Assembly: GCA_944320555.1 (NCBI GenBank)
Contig: CALUHX010000003.1
Span: 30,494 to 94,493 of the forward strand
From: an uncultured Butyricimonas sp.
GTDB taxonomy: Bacteria; Bacteroidota; Bacteroidia; Bacteroidales; Marinifilaceae
Reading direction: 5' to 3'
Length of the DNA stretch: 64,000 bases
Shown here piece by piece: positions 18,402 through 27,596 of the stretch. The notes under the pieces are model-generated. The model was not told where the DNA came from, ran no database searches, and saw only the letters and a program-made list of their open reading frames with translations. The first letter of the stretch is position 1. Every line of letters begins with the position of its first letter. A program made the translations under genes and the position numbers.

Positions 18402-19019
18402 TCAAAAACCCCATTTGGAGACGGATTGCTCGTCCCCCACCTTCTCCAACTCAAACCCCAGCATCAAGCCGTCGTAATTGTCGGCCAAAGAGTTCACGGC
18501 AGACGCGGTGGAGTTTATTTTCGAGACCAGATTGGTCAATGCCTGCAGGGCGGACATCAGTTTGTCGGCGTTGAATTGCAAACTCATGGTCGATCCCAGC
18601 ACTTCCACATGGGCTTTCACCGAGACACCCACCTTGGTTTTCAAGGTCAGCGTCTTGCTTTCCGCGTCGAAGGAGTAAGTCCCGTTCGAGGTGGCGCGTT
18701 TCAATTGCAGGGTATAGGTGCTGTCCGCGTTGAAGACCAGCATGCAACTGTCCAGTCCGATTTTGTTATAGACAGGCTCCAGCTTCTGCTCGATTTTCGC
18801 GGACACTGCCTCTCCGCCCGCCTTCGCCAACAAGTTGTCGCTCTCGAACTGGCATTCCGGGGCGACGAACACCCATGTCCCCACGACGCTGTTTCCCGTC
18901 GTCAACTTGTCGTCGACAACCGTTTTCACCACTCCCGACAAAATGGACTTCCAGTCCTGGGCGTTCGCCGCCATGACGCCCGCGCCCATCAACATCGCAA
19001 TCAACACTAATTTTCTCAT
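18402..19019 (-). CDS. DUF4923-type lipocalin-like exported protein
   Basis: 205 residues with signal peptide (ending ANAQ, residue 20). The mature part contains WVFVAPECQFESDNLLAKAGGE and a C-terminal run of beta strands (YTLQLKRATSNGTYSFDAESKTLTLKTK), matching DUF4923, a lipocalin-like family of gut Bacteroidales with no known function. The sigma gene starts 21 bases after its stop, so the two may be co-transcribed; whether it belongs functionally to the uptake locus is unclear. Confidence 0.75.
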   Translation of the reverse strand: MRKLVLIAMLMGAGVMAANAQDWKSILSGVVKTVVDDKLTTGNSVVGTWVFVAPECQFESDNLLAKAGGEAVSAKIEQKLEPVYNKIGLDSCMLVFNADSTYTLQLKRATSNGTYSFDAESKTLTLKTKVGVSVKAHVEVLGSTMSLQFNADKLMSALQALTNLVSKINSTASAVNSLADNYDGLMLGFELEKVGDEQSVSKWGF

Positions 19020-19168
19020 TGCCTTTTATCTTATACTACATTAAACATTCTTTTCGTGAGGAAATTCTTCCCTTTCATATATGTACATTTTACGTCAATC
19101 CGACTCAATTCCACCACAAAAATAACACATTTCCTTTTACACTCCGCCTTCAACTGCGGAAAAATCGC

Positions 19169-19176
19169 TATCTTCG
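19169..19176 (+). promoter_or_regulatory. Putative -7 box for typA
   Basis: TATCTTCG is one base from TAnnTTTG and lies 26 bases before the typA ATG. It supports the start at 19202 rather than at the upstream end of the open frame. Confidence 0.4.
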
Positions 19177-19201
19177 CGGCGTTTTAGAGCAAATTATCAA
19201 C

Positions 19202-21016
19202 ATGCAGAAGATTAGGAACATCGCGATTATCGCGCACGTCGATCACGGGAAAACGACACTGGTCGACAAAATGATATTTCAAGGACATTTATTCAGAGAG
19301 ACCGAAAACACGGGGGAGCTGCTCCTCGACAACAACGACCTTGAACGGGAACGAGGCATAACCATTCTTGCCAAGAACGTGTCCGTTCACTACAAAGACT
19401 ACAAGATAAACATCATCGACACGCCGGGCCACTCCGACTTCGGAGGAGAGGTGGAGCGGGTGCTCAACATGGCAGACGGCGTGCTGCTGCTCGTCGACGC
19501 TTTCGAGGGGACCATGCCGCAGACGCGCTTCGTGCTGCAGAAGGCCCTCGCCCTCGGGAAAAAGCCCATCGTGGTCATCAACAAGGTCGACAAGCCCAAC
19601 TGCCGCCCCGATTTCGTCTACGAGCAAGTGTTCGACCTGATGTTCGCCCTCGACGCCACGGAAGACCAGCTGAACTTCACGGTCATTTACGGAAGCGCCA
19701 AGCAGGGATGGATGTCGCGCGACTGGCGGAAACCCACGAAGGACATCACGCCGCTGCTCGACGCCATCATCGAGGACATCCCCGCCCCGGAAGTCCGGGA
19801 GGGAACGCCGCAATTGCTCATCACTTCGCTGGAATACTCCTCCTACGTGGGCCGCATCGCCATCGGCAAGCTCACGCGGGGAACCCTCAAGGCGGGCATG
19901 CCCGTCACGCTCTGCAAACGGGACGGCGTGACCCGCGTGAAAACACGCATCAAGGACCTCATGACCTTCGAGGGGATGGGCAAACAGAAAGTGGAGGAGG
20001 TGCAATGCGGGGAAATCTGCGCGCTGGTAGGCATCGAGGGATTCGAAATCGGCGACACCGTCGCGGACTTCGAGAACCCGGAGCCGCTCGACCCCATCGC
20101 CATCGACGAGCCGACAATGAGCATGCTTTTCACCATCAACGACTCGCCGTTCTTCGGACGGGACGGCAAGTATGTGACCTCCCGCCACCTGAAAGAGCGG
20201 CTCGACCGGGAACTGGAGAAAAACCTCGCCCTGCGGGTGGAGCCGGGGCCGTCGTCGGACTCGTTCATCGTCTACGGACGGGGCGTGCTCCACTTGAGCG
20301 TGCTCATCGAGACGATGCGCCGCGAGGGCTACGAGTTGCAAGTGGGACAGCCCAAGGTTATCATCAAAGAAATCAATGGCGTGAAGTGCGAGCCGGTGGA
20401 GGAGCTCACCATCGACCTCCCGGAGGACGTTTCGGGGAAGGCCATCGAGATGGTCAGCCAACGCAAAGGCTCCATGACCAACATGGAACGCCGGGGCGAC
20501 CGGACCCACCTGACGTTCACCATCCCGTCGAGGGGAATCATCGGGCTTCGCAGCAGCCTGCTCACCGCCACGGCGGGCGAGGCCGTCATCGCGCACAGGC
20601 TTAAGGGCTTCGAGCCATACATGGGCGACATCGAGATGCGCACGAACGGCTCGCTCATCGCCATGGAAACGGGAGACTCGTTCGCCTACGCCATCAACAA
20701 ACTGCAAGACCGCGGCAAGTTCTTCATCAATCCCGGAGACGAGGTGTACGCAGGCCAAGTCATCGGCGAGAGCACCCGGCAGGACGACATCGTAATCAAC
20801 GTCTGCAAGTCGAAGAAACTGACCAACATGCGGGCCAGCGGCTCGGACGAGAAGACCAACATCGCCCCGCCCGTCATCTTCAGCCTAGAGGAGGCGCTGG
20901 AGTACATCAAAGAGGACGAGTACGTGGAGGTGACCCCCAAGGCCATGCGCCTGCGCAAAATCATCCTCGACGACACGGAGCGCAAACGCCGCGCCCGCTC
21001 CGCAAGCGCGGAATGA
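19202..21016 (+). CDS. typA: Ribosome-associated GTPase TypA/BipA
   Basis: 604 residues from the ATG at 19202, which gives the exact family N-terminus [20 protein letters not shown] (G1 at residues 12-19). Switch region RGITI, G3 DTPGH and G4 NKVD follow, then EF-G-like domains III/V and the TypA-specific C-terminus. The product is a translational GTPase that binds 70S ribosomes and supports assembly and stress adaptation. The frame continues 61 codons upstream, but that stretch lies in the divergent promoter region and is not coding. Followed by a strong terminator at 21051. Confidence 0.97.
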   Translation: MQKIRNIAIIAHVDHGKTTLVDKMIFQGHLFRETENTGELLLDNNDLERERGITILAKNVSVHYKDYKINIIDTPGHSDFGGEVERVLNMADGVLLLVDAFEGTMPQTRFVLQKALALGKKPIVVINKVDKPNCRPDFVYEQVFDLMFALDATEDQLNFTVIYGSAKQGWMSRDWRKPTKDITPLLDAIIEDIPAPEVREGTPQLLITSLEYSSYVGRIAIGKLTRGTLKAGMPVTLCKRDGVTRVKTRIKDLMTFEGMGKQKVEEVQCGEICALVGIEGFEIGDTVADFENPEPLDPIAIDEPTMSMLFTINDSPFFGRDGKYVTSRHLKERLDRELEKNLALRVEPGPSSDSFIVYGRGVLHLSVLIETMRREGYELQVGQPKVIIKEINGVKCEPVEELTIDLPEDVSGKAIEMVSQRKGSMTNMERRGDRTHLTFTIPSRGIIGLRSSLLTATAGEAVIAHRLKGFEPYMGDIEMRTNGSLIAMETGDSFAYAINKLQDRGKFFINPGDEVYAGQVIGESTRQDDIVINVCKSKKLTNMRASGSDEKTNIAPPVIFSLEEALEYIKEDEYVEVTPKAMRLRKIILDDTERKRRARSASAE

Positions 21017-21050
21017 CCGAGCTTTCAAGCAAGCCACATAAAAACGCAAG

Positions 21051-21085
21051 GGGGTGAGTCAAAAGTCCGGCTCACCCCTCTTTTT
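21051..21085 (+). terminator. typA terminator
   Basis: GGGGTGAG (21051-21058) pairs with CTCACCCC (21071-21078) around a 12-base loop, followed by TCTTTTT. A typical Rho-independent terminator 34 bases after the typA stop. Confidence 0.85.
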
Positions 21086-21293
21086 ATCCGTACTCCCAAT
21101 GGAGTTTTGTTTCAAACATTCAATCCTTACAAAGGAAACTCTCCTTTGAGCGCCCTCCCTTTTCATGTCACCGTGCCGTCCCCGGCTTGACCGCAAAAAC
21201 GCATCAAAACGGCATTTTGAGAAAGGCGCGCCGAAATGCGATTTTCGTATCCCCTTCCCCACCGGGCTGCTTCCTTAGGGGAATACGACTACT

Positions 21294-21425
21294 ATCTTGG
21301 GGGCAGGGGGCGGGTAACTTGGGGGCAGCTTGGGGCAAAAGAATAGTTTCCGAATAATTTGGCATTGGATTTCTATTGATTTATCAATAGCAAGTCAATA
21401 GGAGGTCAATAGGAAGTCAATAGCA
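21294..21425. repeat. 11-bp-phased degenerate repeat region C
   Basis: Twelve consecutive 11-base units between typA and the phosphatase at 21646. ATCTTGGGGGC (21294) and AACTTGGGGGC (21316) agree at 10 of 11, and AGTCAATAGGA (21393) and GGTCAATAGGA (21404) at 10 of 11. The units in between drift from the first type to the second without loss of phase. A weaker, C-rich continuation is visible to about 21513. Together with the typA terminator this accounts for most of the 629-base gap; I see no gene in it. Confidence 0.65.
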
Positions 21426-21645
21426 ACTCCCCGGCTACAGGCAAGCAACACGCCTCCTACCCCCCGGCTTCCACCCTTCCCGCCCTCACCCGCGCCTCCC
21501 CTCCACCCGCAGGCGAGGCCTCACTTTATCTACACGCAAAGAATTGATTGACAATGCAATACAGACACAAAGAACGCAGAGAGACACGCGCGGAGTCGGC
21601 GATTTCGGAAAAAGCGTTACATTTGTGTTGGCTAATTTGAATGTT

Positions 21646-22173
21646 ATGAATGTTACATTGATTAGGCACACCCGGGTGAATGTGGCACCGGGCATGTGTT
21701 ACGGGCGAACAGACGTGGACGTGGCGGCCTCTTTTCCGGAAGAGGCGGAGCGAGTGAGAACGGCCATCTCCGAACAGCGCTTTGACGCAGTGTGGAGCAG
21801 TCCCTTGCAACGCTGCCGCAAACTGGCGGCCTTTTGCGGTTATCCCTCCCCGTTCGTGGACGAGCGGCTGCGGGAATTGGATTTTGGAGACTGGGAGGGA
21901 CAGCTTTGGAAGGAGATCCGCGACCCCCGTTTGCAGGAATGGTTCGACAACTGGTTGTCGACCAAGGCGGGAGGAGGGGAAAGCTTTCTGGAACAATACG
22001 CGAGGGTCGCGGAGTTCTTGGACGAATTGCGCCGGCGGCCTTTCCAAAAAGTGGCGGTGTTCGCACACGGCGGCACCATCCGGGCGGCGCTAGTGTATGC
22101 CGGAGTGTGCAACTTCAACCAGATTTTCTCTGACATGGTGGATTACGGCAGCGTCACGGAAATAGAAATCTAA
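21646..22173 (+). CDS. Histidine phosphatase, alpha-ribazole phosphatase-like
   Basis: 175 residues from the ATG at 21646. The catalytic RHT motif is at residues 6-8 (TLIRHTRV), followed by GMCYGRTDVDV, typical of CobC/alpha-ribazole-5'-phosphate phosphatases, and a second catalytic His in FAHGGTIRA. The family removes the phosphate in the last steps of cobalamin nucleotide-loop assembly; no other cobalamin gene is nearby, so the substrate is tentative. Its stop codon overlaps the stop of the convergent oxidoreductase gene by four bases. Confidence 0.8.
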   Translation: MNVTLIRHTRVNVAPGMCYGRTDVDVAASFPEEAERVRTAISEQRFDAVWSSPLQRCRKLAAFCGYPSPFVDERLRELDFGDWEGQLWKEIRDPRLQEWFDNWLSTKAGGGESFLEQYARVAEFLDELRRRPFQKVAVFAHGGTIRAALVYAGVCNFNQIFSDMVDYGSVTEIEI

Positions 22174-22742
22174 GGCTGCAGGGCGCGGTCGACTTCCGCG
22201 ATGGCGGCGGCGAGGATTGCCTCCGGGTCGTTACCCCAGATGTCGAGGCCTTCGGCCCGGTGACAACGAACGTCCGGGATGCCATAGAAACGGGTGGCGA
22301 GGGCTTTTATGTAATCGAAACCGAAATCCGCGCCTGCCGTCGGTCCTCCGGCCGTGGTCGCGTAAATAAGCCTTCGGGTGCGGCACAAGCCCTGCGGACG
22401 TCCTTCGGGCGTGTAGCGGAACGTCAGTCCGCAGACAGTCACCGCCTCGAGATAGTCTTTAAGAAGCGCGGGAAACATGAGGTCCCAATAGGGGGCGGCC
22501 ACGACAATTTGGTCGGCCGCGGCGAATTGACGGGCGTGCCGGAAAACGGGAGCGTTCCATTCACCCCGCCTCGCAAGCGCGTCTCTTTCCTGGAGCCTTT
22601 GCCAGTTGAGAGGGAAAATCTCCGCTTGCTGAAGATTGATTTCCTCAATCCCGCCATCGAGCCTTTCCAGAATGTGCCGGGCGAGCAAAAGCGTGCGCGA
22701 CTCCGGACGCACGCACGCGTTCACGAATAATATCTTGTCCAT
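22170..22742 (-). CDS. Flavodoxin-fold NAD(P)H-dependent oxidoreductase
   Basis: 190 residues. N-terminal MDKILFVNACVRPESRTLLLAR fits the flavin phosphate-binding turn of the NQO/AzoR-like family; APYWDLMFPALLKDYLEAV is the conserved second flavin segment and YATTAGGP the third. A cytoplasmic FMN-dependent quinone or azo reductase is the likely activity, with the natural substrate unknown. Convergent with the phosphatase at 21646, with overlapping stop codons. Confidence 0.85.
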   Translation of the reverse strand: MDKILFVNACVRPESRTLLLARHILERLDGGIEEINLQQAEIFPLNWQRLQERDALARRGEWNAPVFRHARQFAAADQIVVAAPYWDLMFPALLKDYLEAVTVCGLTFRYTPEGRPQGLCRTRRLIYATTAGGPTAGADFGFDYIKALATRFYGIPDVRCHRAEGLDIWGNDPEAILAAAIAEVDRALQP

Positions 22743-22944
22743 ATTCCGTTGTCTTTGTGTATGCGGGGCTAAAGATAGAAATTATTTCCGGATCACGGAT
22801 GGCCCGCCATGAAAAACGCGGATCACCCTTTCCTTCAAGACAAAGGGAGGACTCCGGCAGGGGAAGCGCGGGCATTTGACGCGGCCGCTTGGAGAAAAAT
22901 CAAAACAAATGGAGCCTCACCGAACAACGGCAGCCATCGTTTAT

Positions 22945-22952
22945 TACTTTTG
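22945..22952 (+). promoter_or_regulatory. Putative -7 box for the phosphatase at 22978
   Basis: TACTTTTG, an exact TAnnTTTG match, 25 bases before the ATG. No -33 box is obvious. Confidence 0.5.
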
Positions 22953-22977
22953 TAGTTTCTAAAAAAACGAAACAAAC

Positions 22978-23496
22978 ATGGTAGAACTTATTCTCAGCCG
23001 ACACGGAGAAACCATCGAAAACCAGCAAGGCCTGCTGCAAGGACGCATGCCGGGCACGCTGTCTCCCAGGGGGATTCGGCAAGCGGAAGGACTGGCGGAA
23101 CTGTTGGCCGCCGAACATCTGGACTCGGTCGTATGCAGCGACCTGGCCCGCAGCCGGGACACGGCGGCAATCGTCGCCGCAAGGCACGGCTTGTCTCCCG
23201 TCGCAACGCCCCTTTTGCAAGAAATGGACTGGGGCGGCAACACCGGCAAACGGATGGCCGACATCGACTGGCGCAACCTTCCCGCCGGAGCAGAAACGCC
23301 AGAGGAACTGAGGCAAAGGGCGGCCCGCTTCCTCGCATGGCTGCGCGCCGACTTCAACGGCCAAACCGTGGCGGCCATCGGACACGGGGTAATAAACCGC
23401 GCCGTCGAGGCCATTTGCCTGAATCTGCCGACAGAGGCCATGCTCGACCTTCCCATCATGGGAAACACCGAATGCAAGCGATTCACAATCAAATAA
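22978..23496 (+). CDS. Histidine phosphatase family protein
   Basis: 172 residues with the phosphohistidine motif SRHGETIEN (RHG at about residues 8-10), LSPRGIRQAEGLAELLA, SDLARSRDTA and the second catalytic His in IGHGVINRA. This is the phosphoglycerate-mutase-like superfamily; the substrate is not predictable. It is a paralog of the phosphatase at 21646 only at superfamily level. The BamA-like gene starts 85 bases downstream. Confidence 0.85.
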   Translation: MVELILSRHGETIENQQGLLQGRMPGTLSPRGIRQAEGLAELLAAEHLDSVVCSDLARSRDTAAIVAARHGLSPVATPLLQEMDWGGNTGKRMADIDWRNLPAGAETPEELRQRAARFLAWLRADFNGQTVAAIGHGVINRAVEAICLNLPTEAMLDLPIMGNTECKRFTIK

Positions 23497-23581
23497 AGGG
23501 CGACGACGTGCGCCGACGGCCTTTCCCCCGTTGGCACGGATATTGCATGAAAGCACGAACAACACACAACAGAACGAGAGC

Positions 23582-24766
23582 ATGACGAGGACACTTTTAC
23601 ACGCGGGCATCGCAATGGCCATCGGGCTCGGAAGCCTGACGGCACACGAGAGCCACGGAGCGGAACCGCCGAAAAGAACCACACACGCCACCGACAGTTC
23701 GGAGGTCAAAAAGCGAGACAACTTTTTCAAGCGCGTCTACCGTTATTTTGAAGAATCAAACGACGTGAAAGAAGAAAAGCGGTTTGACTTCTCAATCATC
23801 GGCGGTCCCCATTTCTCGAACGACACGAAGCTGGGCATCGGGATGGTTGCGTCGGGGCTCTACCGCATCGACCGGGAGGACAAGAGCATTTCCCCCTCGA
23901 ACGTGTCATTGTACGGGGACATCACCACCACGGGGTTCTACCTAATCGGCATACGGGGCAACACGATTTTTCCACAAGCCCGCTACCGCATCGACGCCAA
24001 CCTCTATTTTTTCTCGTTTCCCAGCCAGTTTTGGGGAATCGGCTACGACCTGGGGAAAAACAATGACGGCTGGATCAGCTACAAGCGGCTGGAAAACCAA
24101 TTGAAGTTCGACTTCCTCGCGAGAGTGGCCGGCAACATATACGCGGGGCCGACCGTCATATTCCGCAACGTGAACGGGAAAGACTTTGACGACATCAGCC
24201 TGCTCCGCGGGCAAGACCGCAACATCGGAAGTTTCGGACTGGGGGCCATCGCGGAATACGACACGCGGGATTTTATTCCCAACCCCAGCCGGGGAATTTA
24301 CATACGGATAGAGCAGCAGTTTTTTCCCGACTTTTTGGGCAACGACTACGACTTCAACCGCACGTCGGCCGAGTTCCGTTTTTACAAAAACATCTGGAAA
24401 GGCTGCACGCTGGCGGGCGAAATCCAGGGCGTGTTCAACTACGGGAACGTACCGTGGAGCATGATGGCCCTGCTGGGCGGCTCCGCCCGCATGCGGGGAT
24501 ATTACGAAGGACAATACCGGGACAACAGCATGGTGCAGACCCAGGCGGAACTGCGGCAACACATCTACAACCGGCACGGCGTGACGGCGTGGATAGGAGC
24601 CGGGAACGTGTTCCCGGACATCAAAAGTTTCAAATGGCGGCAAACCCTTCCTTCTTACGGAATCGGCTACCGCTGGGAATTTAAAAATCGAGTAAACGTA
24701 AGATTGGACTATGGATTCGGGAAAGGCGTCAGCGCATTCTACTTCAGCATTAACGAGGCTTTTTAA
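23582..24766 (+). CDS. BamA/TamA-like outer-membrane beta-barrel protein
   Basis: 394 residues from the ATG at 23582 (GAGAG just upstream). Signal peptide about residues 1-26. The mature protein goes directly into a barrel of the surface-antigen (BamA/TamA C-terminal) family, with GGPHFSNDTKLGIGM, AEYDTRDFIPNPSRGIYIRIEQQFF and RMRGYYEGQYRDNSM, the last equivalent to the conserved RGY/F segment. It ends in Phe (SINEAF), the barrel-insertion signature. There are no POTRA domains, so it is not the assembly factor BamA itself. The following transferase gene overlaps its 3' end. Confidence 0.88.
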   Translation: MTRTLLHAGIAMAIGLGSLTAHESHGAEPPKRTTHATDSSEVKKRDNFFKRVYRYFEESNDVKEEKRFDFSIIGGPHFSNDTKLGIGMVASGLYRIDREDKSISPSNVSLYGDITTTGFYLIGIRGNTIFPQARYRIDANLYFFSFPSQFWGIGYDLGKNNDGWISYKRLENQLKFDFLARVAGNIYAGPTVIFRNVNGKDFDDISLLRGQDRNIGSFGLGAIAEYDTRDFIPNPSRGIYIRIEQQFFPDFLGNDYDFNRTSAEFRFYKNIWKGCTLAGEIQGVFNYGNVPWSMMALLGGSARMRGYYEGQYRDNSMVQTQAELRQHIYNRHGVTAWIGAGNVFPDIKSFKWRQTLPSYGIGYRWEFKNRVNVRLDYGFGKGVSAFYFSINEAF

Positions 24767-26465
24767 AGGAATAACCCTATTGGCGAGAAATCCGCGGGGC
24801 CTCTTTTGGCTTTTCGTGGGCGTGAACATGGTTCCAAGCGCCTGCCTCGTGTTCACGGAACCGCTTTCAGCCATCGGGCGGGTTATTTTGCTGTCGGCCC
24901 CGCTCGGGGCGTACCTCCTCCTGTTCTCCCTGTCGCGGCGGACGGGAGTGACGCAGTTGTGGCTGATTCCGCTGCTGGTGTTCCACGCGTTCCAGCTGGT
25001 GCTGTTTTATTTGTACGGCGAATCCGTCATCGCGGCGGACATGTTCCTGAACCTGCCCACGACCAACGCCACCGAAGCCGGAGAACTGCTGGACAGCCTG
25101 TGGCCGGCCATCATCCTCGTGTGTGTCCTGTACATCCCCACCATCTTCATGGCGGCATGGAGCGTCAAATTGAAAACGGCCATGCCAAGGGGCTTCAGGA
25201 GGCGGATGATTGTCTCTGGAGTTGCCGTGTGCGCGCTTACCGGAGGGTTGGCGACGGTGGAAACGACACGGAACAAAGACTACTCGGTGAGAGACGACCT
25301 CTATCCGGCGAACATTTTCTACAACTTGTGGTACGCCGTCCACAAATGGCAGCGAAGCGAGGCCTATCCGGAAACCTCCCGGGACTTCACTTTCCACGCC
25401 CGGCGGGACACGAGCCCCGGAGGGCGGGAGATATACGTGCTGGTCATCGGCGAAGCCTCCCGCGCCGAGAATTGGGAACTGTTCGGTTATGAACGGCCAA
25501 CAAATCCTCTTCTGCGAGAAATGGGAAACCTGATTCCCTTCCAAGACGCCATCACCCAGTCAAACACCACGCACAAAAGCGTGCCGCTCATCTTGTCCGC
25601 CGCCAATGCCAGCCACTACGAACGACTTTACACGCACAAAAGCGTCATCACCGCATTCAAAGAGGTGGGGTTCAAGACGGTGTTCCTCTCGAACCAAGTG
25701 CCGAACCGCTCGTTCACCGACTATTTCGCGGCGGAGGCGGACGTGTTGGTCAACGTGCGCACGCCCCTGGAGGGCGGCCTGCTCACGGTCAACAACTACG
25801 ACGAGGCCATGCTCCCCTTGATGAGGCGCTGCATAGACTCCCTGCAGGGCAATCTTTTCATCGTGATGCACACTTACGGCTCGCATTTCAACTATAAAGA
25901 GCGCTACCCGGAAGGTTTCGGGCGTTTCAAGCCCGACAACGCCATGGAGATAGAGCTAAAGAACAAGGCGGAACTTATCAACGCTTACGACAACAGCGTC
26001 CTGTACACCGACCGTTTCCTGCATTCCACCATGCGTATTCTGGAAGAAACGGGAAGCGACGCCGTGCTGTTCTACACTCCGGACCACGGGGAGGATTTGT
26101 TGGACGACAGGCGGAAGAAATTCCTGCACGCCTCCCCCAATCCCACGTATTACCAACTGCATATCCCCATGCTCGTATGGTTTTCTGAAAATTTCAAGAC
26201 GGCGAGACCGGAATGTTACCGCGCCGCCCAAAAGAATTGCCACGCTCCGGTGGCCACGAACATCGTGTTCCACACGCTACTCGACCTGGCACAGATACAG
26301 ACACCTTATTTGGACCCCACCTCCTCCGTTGTCAATCCCCAATTCACCGCCCGTCCCCGCATGTATCTCAACGACCACGACCAGCCGGTCAACTATTACC
26401 GCGCCGGGCTGAAACAGGAGGACCGCGACATGATAGACAAGCGAGGGATGGACCACTCGGAATGA
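24711..26465 (+). CDS. Phosphoethanolamine transferase (EptA/sulfatase family)
   Basis: 584 residues from ATG 24711, which overlaps the previous gene by 56 bases. An in-frame TTG at 24780 preceded by AAAGGA would give 561 residues and no overlap, and may be the true start. Five membrane helices lie in the first 190 residues, then a periplasmic alkaline-phosphatase-fold domain: VIGEASRAENW (metal ligand Glu), the probable Thr nucleophile in SNTTHKSVP, HTYGSHFNYKERYP, and YTPDHGEDL (metal Asp-His). The family adds phosphoethanolamine to lipid A or other surface lipids at the outer face of the inner membrane and can affect cationic peptide resistance. Confidence 0.9.
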   Translation: MDSGKASAHSTSALTRLFKGITLLARNPRGLFWLFVGVNMVPSACLVFTEPLSAIGRVILLSAPLGAYLLLFSLSRRTGVTQLWLIPLLVFHAFQLVLFYLYGESVIAADMFLNLPTTNATEAGELLDSLWPAIILVCVLYIPTIFMAAWSVKLKTAMPRGFRRRMIVSGVAVCALTGGLATVETTRNKDYSVRDDLYPANIFYNLWYAVHKWQRSEAYPETSRDFTFHARRDTSPGGREIYVLVIGEASRAENWELFGYERPTNPLLREMGNLIPFQDAITQSNTTHKSVPLILSAANASHYERLYTHKSVITAFKEVGFKTVFLSNQVPNRSFTDYFAAEADVLVNVRTPLEGGLLTVNNYDEAMLPLMRRCIDSLQGNLFIVMHTYGSHFNYKERYPEGFGRFKPDNAMEIELKNKAELINAYDNSVLYTDRFLHSTMRILEETGSDAVLFYTPDHGEDLLDDRRKKFLHASPNPTYYQLHIPMLVWFSENFKTARPECYRAAQKNCHAPVATNIVFHTLLDLAQIQTPYLDPTSSVVNPQFTARPRMYLNDHDQPVNYYRAGLKQEDRDMIDKRGMDHSE

Positions 26466-26476
26466 AAAAAAAGCAG

Positions 26477-26484
26477 TATATTTG
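26477..26484 (+). promoter_or_regulatory. Putative -7 box for asd
   Basis: TATATTTG, an exact TAnnTTTG match, 12 bases after the upstream stop codon and 36 bases before the asd ATG. Confidence 0.55.
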
Positions 26485-26519
26485 ACGGCAATTTAATCAC
26501 ATCAAACAAACAAAAGAAT

Positions 26520-27518
26520 ATGAAAGTAGCAGTCGTAGGCGCAACAGGCCTCGTGGGGAGGAAAATGTTGCAAGTATTGGAGGAAAGAGATTTCCCCGTC
26601 TCAGAACTAATTCCCGTAGCCAGCGAACGTTCCATCGGGAAAGAGGTGACATTCCGCGGCAAAACGCACAAAGTAACCGGCATGCAACAAGCCATAGCCA
26701 TGCGTCCCGACATAGCTATTTTCTCGGCCGGAGGCGACACGTCGCTGGAATGGGCCCCCCGATTCGCGGAAGCCGGGACCACAGTGGTCGACAATTCTTC
26801 CGCCTGGCGCATGGACCCGACAAAGAAACTGATTATTCCGGAAATCAACGCCGACATCCTGACGGCGGAGGACAAAATCATCGCCAACCCGAACTGCTCC
26901 ACCATCCAAATGCTAGTGGCCCTCGCCCCTCTGCACAAGGCTTACGGCATCCGCCGCATCGTGGTGTCCACCTACCAATCCGTCACGGGCAGCGGCCTGA
27001 AAGGCATACGCCAGTTGGAAGACGAGCGGGCGGGCAGGCAGGCCGCCAAGGCATACGCCCACGAGATTGACAGGAATTGTTTGCCGCATTGCGATTCTTT
27101 CACAGAAAACGGCTACACGAAAGAGGAGATGAAACTCATCAACGAAACCCGCAAAATATTCGACGACCCCGACATCAAAGTAACCGCCACCGCCGTGCGG
27201 GTGCCTGTCGTCGGAGGGCATTCCGAAAGCATAAACGTGGAATTTCTCCACGACTTCGAGCTCAACGAGGTGAGGAGATTGTTACAAACAGCTCCGGGCA
27301 TCGTGTTGCAAGACGACCCCGCCAACGCTTTATACCCGATGGCCATCACCGCGCACGAACACGACGAGGTGTTCGTGGGACGGCTCCGCCGGGATTTTTC
27401 CCAACCCAACAGCCTGAACCTTTGGGTCGTGGCCGACAACCTCCGCAAAGGCGCGGCCACGAACGCCATCCAAATAGCGGAACACTTATACCGACACGGA
27501 TTGGTCGCGAAGGCGTAA
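26520..27518 (+). CDS. asd: Aspartate-semialdehyde dehydrogenase
   Basis: 332 residues. NADP-binding GATGLVGRKML at residues 7-17, catalytic Cys126 in ANPNCSTIQ, substrate-binding region YQSVTGSG, and the catalytic His in VVGGHSESINVEF. It reduces L-aspartyl-4-phosphate to the semialdehyde for lysine, diaminopimelate, threonine and methionine synthesis. Full length for the family. It is monocistronic, between its own promoter box (26477) and a very strong hairpin at 27530. Confidence 0.97.
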   Translation: MKVAVVGATGLVGRKMLQVLEERDFPVSELIPVASERSIGKEVTFRGKTHKVTGMQQAIAMRPDIAIFSAGGDTSLEWAPRFAEAGTTVVDNSSAWRMDPTKKLIIPEINADILTAEDKIIANPNCSTIQMLVALAPLHKAYGIRRIVVSTYQSVTGSGLKGIRQLEDERAGRQAAKAYAHEIDRNCLPHCDSFTENGYTKEEMKLINETRKIFDDPDIKVTATAVRVPVVGGHSESINVEFLHDFELNEVRRLLQTAPGIVLQDDPANALYPMAITAHEHDEVFVGRLRRDFSQPNSLNLWVVADNLRKGAATNAIQIAEHLYRHGLVAKA

Positions 27519-27529
27519 GCCACTTCCAC

Positions 27530-27573
27530 AAGAGGGTCCGCGGACGGGCGCTTGCCCGTCCGCGGACCCTCTT
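27530..27573. terminator. 20-bp perfect hairpin between convergent genes
   Basis: Twenty bases (27530-27549) are perfectly complementary to 27554-27573 around a GCTT loop. It serves asd and possibly the convergent phosphopantetheinyl transferase gene. No long T-run follows. Confidence 0.75.
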
Positions 27574-27596
27574 CATGTCAACGCGCAAGACCGCAT

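Noticed and set aside
19289..20758. 489-codon open frame antisense to typA (and similar long antisense frames, e.g. 59156-60805 over maeB)
   Set aside because: They mirror the GC-rich wobble positions of strongly coding genes; the translations show no family pattern and have no promoter or ribosome site.
23582..24766. Essential assembly factor BamA
   Set aside because: No POTRA domains and only 394 residues; it is a barrel-only relative.
27530..27573. Mobile-element terminal repeat
   Set aside because: The perfect 20-bp hairpin lies between two convergent housekeeping genes with no element around it; a terminator is the simpler reading.
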